IMG/VR virus record: IMGVR_UViG_3300010938_000115
Span: 1 to 29,240 of that record
Length of the DNA: 29,240 bases
Direction: 5' to 3' (one strand)
Source: a virus
Part shown: piece by piece, positions 14,735 to 22,005 of the stretch
How the letters are laid out: each line of letters starts with the position of its first letter
Position numbering within the stretch: the stretch's first letter is position 1
Translations under genes and position numbers: made by a program
The notes under the pieces: generated by a model
Told to the model about the DNA's origin: nothing
What the model saw: only the letters and a program-made list of their open reading frames with translations
The model's database searches: none

Positions 14735-15053
14735 TTGGTATCACCTCCTTCCTAATAAATATATCTGCTTCTTTTTGACTGACCCTTGCTCTTGCTTTTA
14801 TTCTATTTTTCAAAAATGCTTCCGATTTAGCATAACTTTCAACCTTTTTTCTTATCTCGTTAAATTTTACCACGTCCTGTCTTTTCAAAGCGTTTATTAA
14901 AGCGACTCTCATTCGTTCTAAAAACGGATCTTTCATCTGTTCATAAACATCCTCCAATATGGCTTTTCTATGTTTTTTCCCCTCCGCTGTTTCTGCTTTT
15001 GATGCGGCCTCCTCTAGGGAGGCTAAATCTAAATCTCTTGTTGTTTTTCTCAT
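14724..15053 (-). CDS. Small basic helical protein after the capsid gene
   Basis: 109 residues, rich in Lys, Arg, Glu and Ala, predicted almost entirely helical (LASLEEAASKAETAEGKK, then RVALINALKRQDVVKFNEIR). It is the first gene after the major capsid gene, separated by a strong hairpin (15066-15091). Its last codons also encode the SD of the next gene. It could be a head-completion or minor capsid component given its place, but nothing in the sequence proves it. Confidence 0.6.
   Translation of the reverse strand: MRKTTRDLDLASLEEAASKAETAEGKKHRKAILEDVYEQMKDPFLERMRVALINALKRQDVVKFNEIRKKVESYAKSEAFLKNRIKARARVSQKEADIFIRKEVIPNGR
14740..14750 (-). promoter_or_regulatory. Exceptionally strong ribosome binding site
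   Basis: AAGGAGGTGAT on the minus strand, 5 nt before the ATG at 14734. It is fully complementary to the 16S tail and to the loop of the small RNA candidate at 22184-22203. Most genes of this window have no SD, so it stands out. Confidence 0.85.
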
Positions 15054-15065
15054 AATAGCTTGCTT

Positions 15066-15091
15066 TTGGGGGATAGAAAACTACCCCCCAA
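15066..15091 (-). terminator. Strong hairpin between capsid gene and downstream genes, without T-tract
   Basis: On the minus strand TTGGGGGGTAG pairs with CTATCCCCCAA around a TTTT loop: 11 pairs, one of them G-U. An outer AGCTT/AAGCT pairing is possible. No T-run follows. It may be a partial terminator or an RNA-stabilising 3' end that raises capsid mRNA relative to the downstream genes. The 'terminator' label is the nearest class, not certain. Confidence 0.55.
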
Positions 15092-15102
15092 CTTGTAAGC
15101 TT

Positions 15103-16014
15103 TTATGCTGTCGCACCAGTTTTTACATTCAAAACCCAAGTAGAAATCAAAACTTTGGCAACATAAGCACCCGCCCAACCAATAGTTGAGTATCGGTCAG
15201 TTGGGTTTGAGGTATCGGACTCTGATGGAACTTTGACGTAAAGTCTTGGCACATCACCCGATAGATCGTATTTAGCAAAAGCGTTAGCACCATGAATGAA
15301 GTTTGAGTAAACAGTTACTGTTGAAGACTCAGTCTTCTGATTGGTAACGTTTACAAACCTAACTCCATATAAAGCACCAACCTCTCCAGCGTAAAGTTTT
15401 TTTACATCGGAGTATGTAGCGGCATTTACCCAAGTTGTATCACCTTTTATATCATATTCGGTGTATGGACCAATCTTACCAACAAAGTATCCATCTGGAT
15501 ATTTCATAGCTTTGTTTACTTGTAAGGTTCTTACAGCTTTTCTAACTTCAGTTGCCGACATAGTATCGGTTGCGGCGACGTCAGTTAAAGCAGATTTTCC
15601 ACCAGCCAGTTGAGCTGTAGCACCAGAGTATAAAGCGTCTCTATCAAGAGTATCGATTGTTTCACCCATATTTTGTCCAAGAACCTCAACTTTTTCAGTT
15701 GCGTCCTTGTCAATAGAGGTTAATTTCAAGAGTTTGCTGATTTTAATAACATTTCCATACTCAGCAAGTTGAGCGGTGACTTGGTCTGCGGTTAAATTAA
15801 CCTCTGATGGGTTTGAGCCTTCGGATAAAGGAGTTGTAACAGCACTCAAAGGAGAGTATCTATTCCATTGAATCGTTTTACCCTCTCCTTTTGGATGGGT
15901 GTTTTTTTGAGCTCCTTCACCGTGCATTATCTGGTATTTTGCTCTTTCAAGAAACTTACTTTCGTAAAATGTTTTTACCTCACCTGATAAACCAGATGTA
16001 GTTTGGACTGCCAT
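15103..16014 (-). CDS. Major capsid protein, N4-gp56 family
   Basis: The 303-residue protein matches the N4-gp56-type capsid pattern. The N-terminal FYESKFLERAKYQIMHG is followed by QKNTHPKGEGKTIQWNRYSP, LSAVTTPLSEG, the ADQVTAQLAEYGNVIKISKL segment, and LGQNMGETIDTLDRDALYSG. The C-terminus carries VYSNFIHGANAFAKYDL and GWAGAYVAKVLI. It forms the icosahedral shell. A scaffold-like gene precedes it by 31 bp and it has one of the few clear SDs (GAAAGGGGGTGA, 9 nt from the ATG), suiting high expression. Length is on the short side for the family. Confidence is high from several motifs and from order. Confidence 0.9.
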   Translation of the reverse strand: MAVQTTSGLSGEVKTFYESKFLERAKYQIMHGEGAQKNTHPKGEGKTIQWNRYSPLSAVTTPLSEGSNPSEVNLTADQVTAQLAEYGNVIKISKLLKLTSIDKDATEKVEVLGQNMGETIDTLDRDALYSGATAQLAGGKSALTDVAATDTMSATEVRKAVRTLQVNKAMKYPDGYFVGKIGPYTEYDIKGDTTWVNAATYSDVKKLYAGEVGALYGVRFVNVTNQKTESSTVTVYSNFIHGANAFAKYDLSGDVPRLYVKVPSESDTSNPTDRYSTIGWAGAYVAKVLISTWVLNVKTGATA

Positions 16015-16023
16015 ATTATTTTT

Positions 16024-16035
16024 TCACCCCCTTTC
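16024..16035 (-). promoter_or_regulatory. Capsid gene ribosome binding site
   Basis: GAAAGGGGGTGA on the minus strand with a 9-nt A/T spacer before the ATG at 16014. Apart from one G-U position it is complementary to the extended 16S tail and to the small RNA loop at 22186-22197. Confidence 0.75.
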
Positions 16036-16045
16036 CTTGAAACTT

Positions 16046-16894
16046 TTAACTTTTAATCAGCTTTTTTTCAAGGATGGATGCCACTTTACCAGGATTATCC
16101 CAAAGGTCTTTTTTAAGCTCCTCGATTGAGACCTCCTGTTGTTGTGGCTGTAATGAGGGTGATACTGCCGAACTGCTAACCTGGTCAGTTAGTTTTTGAG
16201 CAACCTGACCTGATAGTTTTTGTTTTAATTTTTCAAACTTTTGTTTTACAAGCTCATACGCTTCCTTTGGACGAACCGCCCCAAGAAAAACTGGCTGGCC
16301 GTCTAAACCCAAGATAAAGTTATTTTTTTCGTATAAATCTTTTACTTCGTTTGAAAAATCTTCATCTTCCATCATCGGAAGCTTTTTTACTTCTTCCAAT
16401 TCTTGAACATGGGATTGAATTGTCTGCTTGTACTGTTCCTGCTTTTGCTTTAAATCAAGCTCTTGCCTGACCTCGCTTTTAATCTGCTCTCGTAGGGCCT
16501 GCTCTCTTGAGGCAATTCTTCGTTCAAGCTCATCAGGTGCTATTTCTGTCTCACCAGCTTGTAAAATCGGTGGGATTTGCGGATTATCCGTCCTTAAAAA
16601 TTCAGGCGGTATCTCACCCCTCTGCACCGTTTCCTGCTCTTGCTTTTTTTGAGTTAGGGTCTGCAAAAGCGTTTCAATCCCCTGTTTTTTATTTTCAAGA
16701 TTTTTAACTCTTTTATCAATTCTTGATGGTTTTTGTGTTTCGGCTTCACCCTCTTTTTGTAAAGGTTCCTGTGTTATACCTTCTGTTTTCGGTTTTGTTT
16801 CGGTATTAACTTTTAAATCCTCTTGAGGTTTAGTTGTTTCCTCTGGCGATGAGGTGGTGGCAACCTCTTCCACCTTTTTTTCTTCGTCTGCCAT
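16046..16894 (-). CDS. Capsid scaffold-like protein
   Basis: This 282-residue protein is dominated by Glu, Lys, Gln, Thr and Pro. The N-terminal 60 residues are disordered and acidic. A coiled-coil-rich middle follows (KRVKNLENKKQGIETLLQTL, then ELERRIASREQALREQIKSE and KQEQYKQTIQSHVQELEEVK). The C-terminal 60 residues contain VSSSAVSPSLQPQQQEVSIE and a final helix ending KKLIKS. That composition, length and position directly before the capsid gene are what tailed-phage scaffolding proteins show. It would be expelled or degraded on maturation; no protease domain is seen. Confidence 0.75.
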   Translation of the reverse strand: MADEEKKVEEVATTSSPEETTKPQEDLKVNTETKPKTEGITQEPLQKEGEAETQKPSRIDKRVKNLENKKQGIETLLQTLTQKKQEQETVQRGEIPPEFLRTDNPQIPPILQAGETEIAPDELERRIASREQALREQIKSEVRQELDLKQKQEQYKQTIQSHVQELEEVKKLPMMEDEDFSNEVKDLYEKNNFILGLDGQPVFLGAVRPKEAYELVKQKFEKLKQKLSGQVAQKLTDQVSSSAVSPSLQPQQQEVSIEELKKDLWDNPGKVASILEKKLIKS

Positions 16895-16945
16895 ATGTTT
16901 TTAAATAATTTTTAACTAACCATTTAAGGATTGGTCGTCCGCTCC

Positions 16946-16966
16946 CTTGCTCTTTAAAAGAACAAG
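16946..16966 (-). other. Hairpin in the gap before the scaffold gene
   Basis: On the minus strand CTTGTTCTT pairs with AAGAGCAAG around a 3-nt loop, nine pairs with one G-U. A T6 lies before rather than after it, so it is not a normal terminator in this direction. The 82-nt gap 16895-16976 shows no good promoter. It may be an RNA-processing site between the portal and capsid segments. Confidence 0.35.
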
Positions 16967-16976
16967 AAAAAAGCCT

Positions 16977-17243
16977 CTATCGTTTAAAGACTTCCTTTTT
17001 GTCCTTTAATATCGGGTTTCCCTCATCATCTACTCCTACTAAAACTTTATTTATCCCAACATAAAATCCGTGTCTGAATTTACAGCTCTTACATTCAAGC
17101 CATATTCCCTTTTGAACCCATCGATGTTTTGAAAGTGCTTGTTTTTTAGCCTCCGCTCTTATCTCATCTAAATCAAACTCATAAATCGACTGCCCCAATA
17201 TCAACTCCTCTTTCGATTTGTTCTCCTGTTTTTCTGGCTTCAT
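16977..17243 (-). CDS. Small hypothetical protein with CxxC and His, between portal and scaffold
   Basis: 88 residues with a charged N-terminus. The core is SKHRWVQKGIWLECKSCKFR followed by HGFYVGINKVLVGVDDEGNP. His40, C51, C54 and H58 could bind one metal ion, like a small zinc knuckle. It overlaps the preceding gene by 65 bp, long for this genome, but the internal motif organisation supports it as real. Small zinc-binding proteins between portal and capsid genes occur in other phages; the role is unknown. Confidence 0.65.
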   Translation of the reverse strand: MKPEKQENKSKEELILGQSIYEFDLDEIRAEAKKQALSKHRWVQKGIWLECKSCKFRHGFYVGINKVLVGVDDEGNPILKDKKEVFKR

Positions 17244-17577
17244 TTATAATTTCTGGCAAACTTATCATTTGTCGCAATTGATAAATAGCAAATGAGATTA
17301 TTAAATATTTCATTCCAATCCTATCTGGTGTGTCGTTAATATCAACCAAAGATGCCTTGCTTTCTGGATCAACCAAGTTTTTCAAAAACTCTATTCTTTT
17401 TTCAGCCAACTCTTTAAACTTTTCAAAACTTTTATTACCAAGCAAATTTAATACTTCCTCATCTTCTTTTTCTGCTTTTGAGACAATCTCTTTATAACTT
17501 GCGTCCTGAACATTATTGATAAAGTCAGCCACTGTCCAGGTGGCAACTGGTGGTATCGCCTGTTGTCCTTTTAACAT
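17179..17577 (-). CDS. Hypothetical head-module protein
   Basis: 132 residues, start two bases after the portal stop (TAAATATG). It is mostly helical and acidic, with WTVADFINNVQDASYKEIVS, a Lys/Glu-rich centre and IGMKYLIISFAIYQLRQMIS near the end, which is hydrophobic but probably a buried helix. Position directly after the portal suggests a portal-associated, head-completion or assembly factor. The family was not recognised. Confidence 0.6.
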   Translation of the reverse strand: MLKGQQAIPPVATWTVADFINNVQDASYKEIVSKAEKEDEEVLNLLGNKSFEKFKELAEKRIEFLKNLVDPESKASLVDINDTPDRIGMKYLIISFAIYQLRQMISLPEIINEARKTGEQIERGVDIGAVDL

Positions 17578-17579
17578 AT

Positions 17580-19400
17580 TTATCTGTTTATAATTTCATA
17601 AAACAATCTTTTTTGATCCTCTGGTAGGTTTGCTATCAAAGGATTTTCGTTTTGTGGTTGTGGTTGAGGTTGAGCCTGTTGTGGCATCCCCTCTCCCATA
17701 CCTTGTTGTTGTGGCATTTGAGCCGTCCCCATAGCCTGGGGCTGAGTTTGGGCATTATTAACTGTTAATGCCTCCTTCGGTGCTTCTTTTATAATCTTGT
17801 CATACCCTTCTACTCCAGCTGTTGCTATAAATCTTTTAAGAAGTTCTGAAAAATCAATCTCAACTGAACCGTATTTTGCCTTTCCCTGCTGGGCTACCTG
17901 CTCCATAAAACCAGGTAGTTTTAGGAAAAAGCCTAAAATAGAAGTTAAGTTTTGATTTTCAATCATCTCATCCTGTTTCATTGTGGATGAGGCATCAATA
18001 AAGAATTTAACCGATAAGTTTTTAATGTCTTTGTTTTTAATCTTAATCTTCCCTCCCTCACCGCTTTCGTATAAATCTAAAATATCAGGATACTGCTCTT
18101 TTATCATATTAAACTCATCACCGAAGATATCAAACTCAATATCAGCTTCTTGTTTATGAGTTAGAAGGTCAAGAAACCTGTCATAAATCTCTGATATTGC
18201 CTGCTCTAACATTTTTCTGTCAAATGAAGTGTTTAATGTTATAAACATCTGTTGCATCTTCAAAGCCTCTGGTGTTTTTCCCTGTGCTGGTTCAACTGAA
18301 GATGATACAGTTGTGTCAGTTGTGCCAAGAGAAGATAATAAAGCCCCCTTCAATACTCCGTATAAAGAATTAAATGTTTGAAGCGGTGCGGGTGAGAATT
18401 GCTCCTGTGTTATAGCGTTTGGATTTGGATTTTTCAAAACCCATACTGCTCCAGGTGATAAAGAGAAAGATGGCATATGAACGTCAGTTGGATAGATTTT
18501 AGTTGGCGGATAAAGATGTTTTTTTAAGGCATCAAGCGATAGATTAACAGTTGAATTTAGTGCTTTTTGCTGGCTAATGTTTCTGTCATACTCGGATGTT
18601 CCAAAATAATTATCAAGTGTTGGATAGCATACTTTTGAAACAATTGGTAGTTTTCCGTTCTGATGAGGATTTTCAATATCTCTTAAAATCACCCTTGCCT
18701 GTCTTGAGAAGGTAATCCAGCGTTTTGGAGTATATAAGGTAATAAGTTCGTATTGGTCTTTATATAAATCGCTATCTTCTCTTTCTTTTGTAGTTGATGT
18801 ATCTCTTTCATCTGTTTTATTCTTTTTTCCTTTCTCAATAACTTTATCAATATTTTTCCAGTATTTTAATCCCTTTCTTTTTTTCAAGAAATCCTCTGCA
18901 ACATAAGATAAAACAAAGTAGCGGGACATATCATTTGTTGATATAACACCAGGCTCGGGTATCCCTAACTTTGGCGGGATTAAAAAGAAGTCTGGTCCTG
19001 TATAACCTTCCTTTACAACCCAGTCAACTAAAACGTCCATTTTTCCGTATACTAAAGATAAAAACTCCATAAGCCAAAACTTTGTGTAGATATCAGCCTG
19101 TGAGTTGGCGTTGGGGATAATATAGTGGTCTAAGATTAAGTTTAGGAAAACTCCTTTCCCTTTATCCTCTTTTGATAAAACTCTAACAACACCTGTTGGC
19201 ATCTTTGCCATAACTTGATTAGCTCGTCTTATTAAAGACGTCATTAAGGTTTGGTCTAAAACCTGTGATTTTAAAATTCCTTTTCCACTATCTATTATTT
19301 TGTTTTTAAGAAAGTCTTCTTTCTCGTCAAAGGAAGAAAAGATATTGAAGTAAGCCTGTTTGTCGCTTTCAAATTGTTTTAGGATTTTATCTATGTCCAT
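17580..19400 (-). CDS. Portal protein
   Basis: 606 residues from the ATG at 19400; an in-frame TTG two codons before lies in the terminator T-tract context and is rejected. The N-terminal half is helical. The middle has SKVCYPTLDNYFGTSEYDRN and QQKALNSTVNLSLDALKKHL, then SLSPGAVWVL and SSSVEPAQGKTPEAL, a typical portal clip/stem region. The C-terminal 60 residues are a Gln/Pro/Met-rich tail (MPQQQGMGEGMPQQAQPQPQ). It forms the ring through which DNA is packaged. Order (terminase, portal, scaffold, capsid) supports this. Its start follows a promoter, two hairpins and a T8, suggesting leader control. Confidence 0.82.
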   Translation of the reverse strand: MDIDKILKQFESDKQAYFNIFSSFDEKEDFLKNKIIDSGKGILKSQVLDQTLMTSLIRRANQVMAKMPTGVVRVLSKEDKGKGVFLNLILDHYIIPNANSQADIYTKFWLMEFLSLVYGKMDVLVDWVVKEGYTGPDFFLIPPKLGIPEPGVISTNDMSRYFVLSYVAEDFLKKRKGLKYWKNIDKVIEKGKKNKTDERDTSTTKEREDSDLYKDQYELITLYTPKRWITFSRQARVILRDIENPHQNGKLPIVSKVCYPTLDNYFGTSEYDRNISQQKALNSTVNLSLDALKKHLYPPTKIYPTDVHMPSFSLSPGAVWVLKNPNPNAITQEQFSPAPLQTFNSLYGVLKGALLSSLGTTDTTVSSSVEPAQGKTPEALKMQQMFITLNTSFDRKMLEQAISEIYDRFLDLLTHKQEADIEFDIFGDEFNMIKEQYPDILDLYESGEGGKIKIKNKDIKNLSVKFFIDASSTMKQDEMIENQNLTSILGFFLKLPGFMEQVAQQGKAKYGSVEIDFSELLKRFIATAGVEGYDKIIKEAPKEALTVNNAQTQPQAMGTAQMPQQQGMGEGMPQQAQPQPQPQNENPLIANLPEDQKRLFYEIINR

Positions 19401-19404
19401 ATAC

Positions 19405-19435
19405 AAAAAAAACCACGCCTTTAATAGTGCGTGGT
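19405..19435 (-). terminator. Intrinsic-terminator-like hairpin with T8, directly before the portal start
   Basis: On the minus strand ACCACGC (19435-19429) pairs with GCGTGGT (19418-19412), followed by eight T residues, then GTATATG, the portal start. A second hairpin, GGTGTA/TACACC (19462-19457 with 19445-19440), is immediately upstream. This is the same architecture as at 5512-5561. The promoter at 19475-19503 lies upstream, so the element is in the portal leader; it may also end the terminase transcript. Confidence 0.75.
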
Positions 19436-19474
19436 ACTGGGTGTAATCGCAAAGACTACACCTAACCTAATAAA

Positions 19475-19503
19475 ACTCTATCAAAATATTTCTTTCTTGT
19501 CAA
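19475..19503 (-). promoter_or_regulatory. Promoter for the portal/capsid operon
   Basis: TTGACA (19503-19498 on the minus strand, overlapping the stop of the upstream gene), 17-bp spacer, TAGAGT (19480-19475), then TTTATTAG. The -10 box is weak but the discriminator matches those of the promoters at 5581 and 12203. The predicted leader is about 68 nt and contains two hairpins and a T8. Confidence 0.6.
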
Positions 19504-19847
19504 GGGGAATATATCTTCTCGTAAAAACTATCCCAGTAAATCCCCGTGATAAAGCCACCTTTTAAGTCAACTAAAAAATGAAGTTTACAGTTTTGTTTGT
19601 TTTTTTTGGCAATTGCTATTTTCTCTGCCAAGTCTTTTACTGCTTTTTCTTGGTCTTGCTCTGATTTTCCATATGTTATTGTCTTCCACCCCTTAAACTC
19701 TGCTTTTTTAATAGATTTTCTATGGATGTTAAGTTTTAGGTTGAATACTCCATACTCCACTCCATATGATATAGCTAATAAGTCAAGGATAAACTGTTTT
19801 GTTTCGGGTGAAACATTTTTTAATATTTCAGTTAGTTTATCGTCCAT
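19500..19847 (-). CDS. Hypothetical protein between terminase and portal
   Basis: 115 residues from the ATG at 19847, one base after the terminase nuclease stop (TAATATG). An alternative start at 19871 would overlap that gene. The protein has a helical N-terminus (DKLTEILKNVSPETKQFILD) and a C-terminal alpha/beta part with KTITYGKSEQDQEKAVKDLA and LHFLVDLKGGFITGIYWDSF. No family is recognised. It is the last gene before the portal leader. Confidence 0.6.
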   Translation of the reverse strand: MDDKLTEILKNVSPETKQFILDLLAISYGVEYGVFNLKLNIHRKSIKKAEFKGWKTITYGKSEQDQEKAVKDLAEKIAIAKKNKQNCKLHFLVDLKGGFITGIYWDSFYEKIYSP

Positions 19848-19848
19848 A

Positions 19849-20514
19849 TTAATAAAATCCCTGCTCATCAAATAACTTTTTATGTAAATCCTCTATCTGG
19901 TCATAATATACCTGTGCCTGCTTTTCTGTTACTGGCTCTTTAGCAAATAAAGAGACTTGATAAGAAATTCCCAAACTCATAACTAAATCGTCCTTTGCTC
20001 CCTTATCAGCCTGTGCTTTCCAAGATGATGAGGTTTGAACAACGACAAAAGAGTATAACTCGTTTATTGTCTCCTTGTCATAAATTCTTATAACTTTGTT
20101 ATCAATCGCCTGTTTTAAGTCCTGAAGCATCTTTGGTCTTGTTGATGATGAGGTAGTCCAGCCGTATTGAACCGCCTCTGGTGGATCAATTCTTCCAAAT
20201 GAGGGCATCTTAAATAAATCGTATTTATTAAGTCTATTTAAAGCCGCAAGCCTGTCCATCTCAAATGCTCCACCGTTGTTTCGCTCATATGCGACAACTG
20301 GTTTAATTCCTGTCCTGTCATATATTTTCTCTAAAACTGGAACAAGTAGATTGGTAAATTCGGTAGTTGTTATAGGTGAGTGATAAACTAATGGAACATC
20401 CAGTTTTGTTTTTGAAAGAAACTGGGCGGCAGTATAATCACCACCGCCTGATGCGGTGTCAACGCCAACAACAATGAATTCTCCTCGCTCTATTTGTCTA
20501 AACTGTTTGAACAT
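19849..20514 (-). CDS. terL: Terminase large subunit, nuclease part (separate ORF)
   Basis: 221 residues forming the RNase H-fold nuclease of a TerL, as a separate reading frame. Motif I is VGVDTASGGGDYTAA (Asp19), motif II VAYERNNGGAFE (Glu77), motif III KGAKDDLVMSLGI (Asp175/176). This domain cuts the concatemer at packaging. Its ATG at 20514 overlaps the end of the ATPase frame by 17 bp, and the frame is +1 relative to it. It has its own TATATG start context, so it may be a true split subunit made by coupling. A programmed +1 shift at GTT-TAG or a sequencing or assembly frameshift are alternatives. Confidence 0.85.
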   Translation of the reverse strand: MFKQFRQIERGEFIVVGVDTASGGGDYTAAQFLSKTKLDVPLVYHSPITTTEFTNLLVPVLEKIYDRTGIKPVVAYERNNGGAFEMDRLAALNRLNKYDLFKMPSFGRIDPPEAVQYGWTTSSSTRPKMLQDLKQAIDNKVIRIYDKETINELYSFVVVQTSSSWKAQADKGAKDDLVMSLGISYQVSLFAKEPVTEKQAQVYYDQIEDLHKKLFDEQGFY

Positions 20515-21340
20515 ATATCAAATCATTTTTAATTGGTTCTTTTATGTTATCCAAATACCATTTTAATGCCTGCTTATCAAAATAGTTTTGTCCACTTGAG
20601 ACAAAAGCATCAATATCAGTCTCGGGATACTCCTGGCTGTAAAACTCTTTTAACTCCTGTTTCTTTTGATTTAAGAAGTCCTGTGAATAAAAATCAGATG
20701 CTTTGAAAAATAATGGCTTAAATGGTCGCTCTTTCCTTTTACACTCTTCCCAGAATGTTTTGAAGAAATTGAAGCCGTTACTAGTTGTCTCAATAAAAAT
20801 CTTCCCTTCTGGAACTACTGCCTGGAGGGCAGATCGTAATATTGCTTCAGGATCAGGATAGTAGGCAAACTCGCTGGCGTGTAGTCCTGTAAGACTTTTA
20901 CTTCTTCCTACCTCCTTATTCTCTGCTGTTCCTATTTTGTAAGTTGAGTTTATTGCTTCGTTATAAAGTTCGTATTTTGAGTTGTATTTCAGGTTTAGTT
21001 TTACTTGGTTTATTTCCTCAAATGACTTGATGTAAAACTTCACTCTTGACAGTAAATCCTCCGCATTATCTGACTTATCAGCAATAACCATAGAATAAGA
21101 GTTATCTTTTAGCAAAAAATCAGTTGTAAAAATAGCAAGAATAATTGATGAAAATCCTAACTGTCTTGATTTTAAGATTACATCTCTTCCCGTTGCTTTG
21201 TTCAAAATAAAATCTTCCTGTATTTTCCAATGGTTTGTATCCTCATAAAATCTTTTAATTGTGCCGTCTTTGGCAACAAGCATAAAATTATCCTTGATGA
21301 AGTTGACATATATATTTGCTTTCTCTCTAAAGTTGGCCAT
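20498..21340 (-). CDS. terL: Terminase large subunit, ATPase part (separate ORF)
   Basis: 280 residues comprising the packaging ATPase. The Walker A-like KSRQLGFSS is at residues 57-65, VIADK near 86, LTGLHASEFAYY (150-161) gives the Walker B/catalytic Glu157, and IETTSNG (183-189) the coupling motif. It powers DNA translocation through the portal. A complete TerL would continue into the nuclease; here the frame stops after DLIYVQTV and the nuclease follows in another frame. The gene starts at an overlap with TerS. Identification is strong; the split is the odd point. Confidence 0.87.
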   Translation of the reverse strand: MANFREKANIYVNFIKDNFMLVAKDGTIKRFYEDTNHWKIQEDFILNKATGRDVILKSRQLGFSSIILAIFTTDFLLKDNSYSMVIADKSDNAEDLLSRVKFYIKSFEEINQVKLNLKYNSKYELYNEAINSTYKIGTAENKEVGRSKSLTGLHASEFAYYPDPEAILRSALQAVVPEGKIFIETTSNGFNFFKTFWEECKRKERPFKPLFFKASDFYSQDFLNQKKQELKEFYSQEYPETDIDAFVSSGQNYFDKQALKWYLDNIKEPIKNDLIYVQTV

Positions 21341-21704
21341 ATTTTTGTTTTAGTTGTCCAAAAACATTTATCTGGGTGTTTACCTGTGTTTGTCCTTTTC
21401 CTTCCAAATACTCCAGTCCCTTTACCAACGGCTCTATCCTTCTTTCCTTTGGTAGAAGTTCAAGCAATCTTTTTACTCCCAACGCCACTCCCTTCATTTT
21501 TTCATTTTGGATTGCTAATTTAAATTCCGCTTCAAACTGCTTCATTTCTTCTGGCGTTGGCTGTTTTACTGCTCTTTGAATTGTATTATCAGAAAGCCCT
21601 AACCATCGCTCAAGTTGATAAGATGACCAACCCATATCATATAAAGTTTTAGCAATGACTTTTTTTTCCTCTTTTGAGTAGTTTTCAAGTCCTTTTATCG
21701 TCAT
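21327..21704 (-). CDS. Terminase small subunit-like protein
   Basis: 125 residues from the ATG at 21704; three codons earlier is only a TTG. The N-terminus is a helix-turn-helix (KTLYDMGWSSYQLERWLGLS, then DNTIQRAVKQ) suited to recognising the packaging site. A helical oligomerisation region follows, with a C-terminal TQINVFGQLKQKYGQL tail that could contact TerL. It overlaps the TerL ATPase gene by 14 bp. Assignment rests on the HTH, the size and the position directly before TerL. Confidence 0.72.
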   Translation of the reverse strand: MTIKGLENYSKEEKKVIAKTLYDMGWSSYQLERWLGLSDNTIQRAVKQPTPEEMKQFEAEFKLAIQNEKMKGVALGVKRLLELLPKERRIEPLVKGLEYLEGKGQTQVNTQINVFGQLKQKYGQL

Positions 21705-21864
21705 ATGTTTCAATATTAACTTTTACTAATGTATCTGGTGGTAATTTTCCTAAATCTAATATTTGACTATTGTCTGTTATAAGACGAACGGAGTATTGAT
21801 TGTCAAGTGAGACTAACTTTTGTTGTTTTACTTCCTTGATTTCGGCAATGAAAGAAAGTGTCAT
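21685..21864 (-). CDS. Small leaderless gene heading the virion arm
   Basis: 59 residues from the ATG at 21864; the frame extends upstream but that would cross the promoter. The protein is probably a small beta fold (TLSFIAEIKEVKQQKLVSL, then YSVRLITDNSQILDLGKLPP). The ATG is seven bases from a good -10 box, so the mRNA should be leaderless. It overlaps TerS by 20 bp. The family was not recognised. As first gene of the leftward operon it could be regulatory. Confidence 0.6.
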   Translation of the reverse strand: MTLSFIAEIKEVKQQKLVSLDNQYSVRLITDNSQILDLGKLPPDTLVKVNIETYDDKRT

Positions 21865-21871
21865 ATAAAAA

Positions 21872-21900
21872 ACTATAACAAAGTATATCGTTGTTGTCAA
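21872..21900 (-). promoter_or_regulatory. Main leftward promoter (virion arm)
   Basis: TTGACA (21900-21895 on the minus strand), 17-bp spacer, TATAGT (21877-21872), with the ATG seven bases beyond. It is back to back with the rightward promoter at 21947; the 46 bp between them, and both boxes, are where a regulator choosing between the arms would bind. Confidence 0.75.
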
Positions 21901-21946
21901 GAAAGTTTAATTTTAGATTATTACAAGACTATAAACAAAATACCTC

Positions 21947-21976
21947 TTGACAAAATAGAAAGGATATGTTTATACT
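21947..21976 (+). promoter_or_regulatory. Rightward promoter upstream of the acidic small gene
   Basis: TTGACA (21947-21952), 18-bp spacer, TATACT (21971-21976). The predicted start is near 21983, giving a leader of about 23 nt rich in A and T with no SD. Confidence 0.65.
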
Positions 21977-22005
21977 GAATTTAGTTATAAGTTTTTGAAA
22001 AAAAT

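Noticed and set aside
16946-16966. Intrinsic terminator before the scaffold gene
   Set aside because: The T-run precedes the hairpin instead of following it on the transcribed strand.
20498-20514. Programmed -1 frameshift joining the two terminase parts
   Set aside because: The nuclease frame is +1 relative to the ATPase frame, so a -1 slip gives the wrong frame and no suitable heptamer is present. A +1 event remains open.
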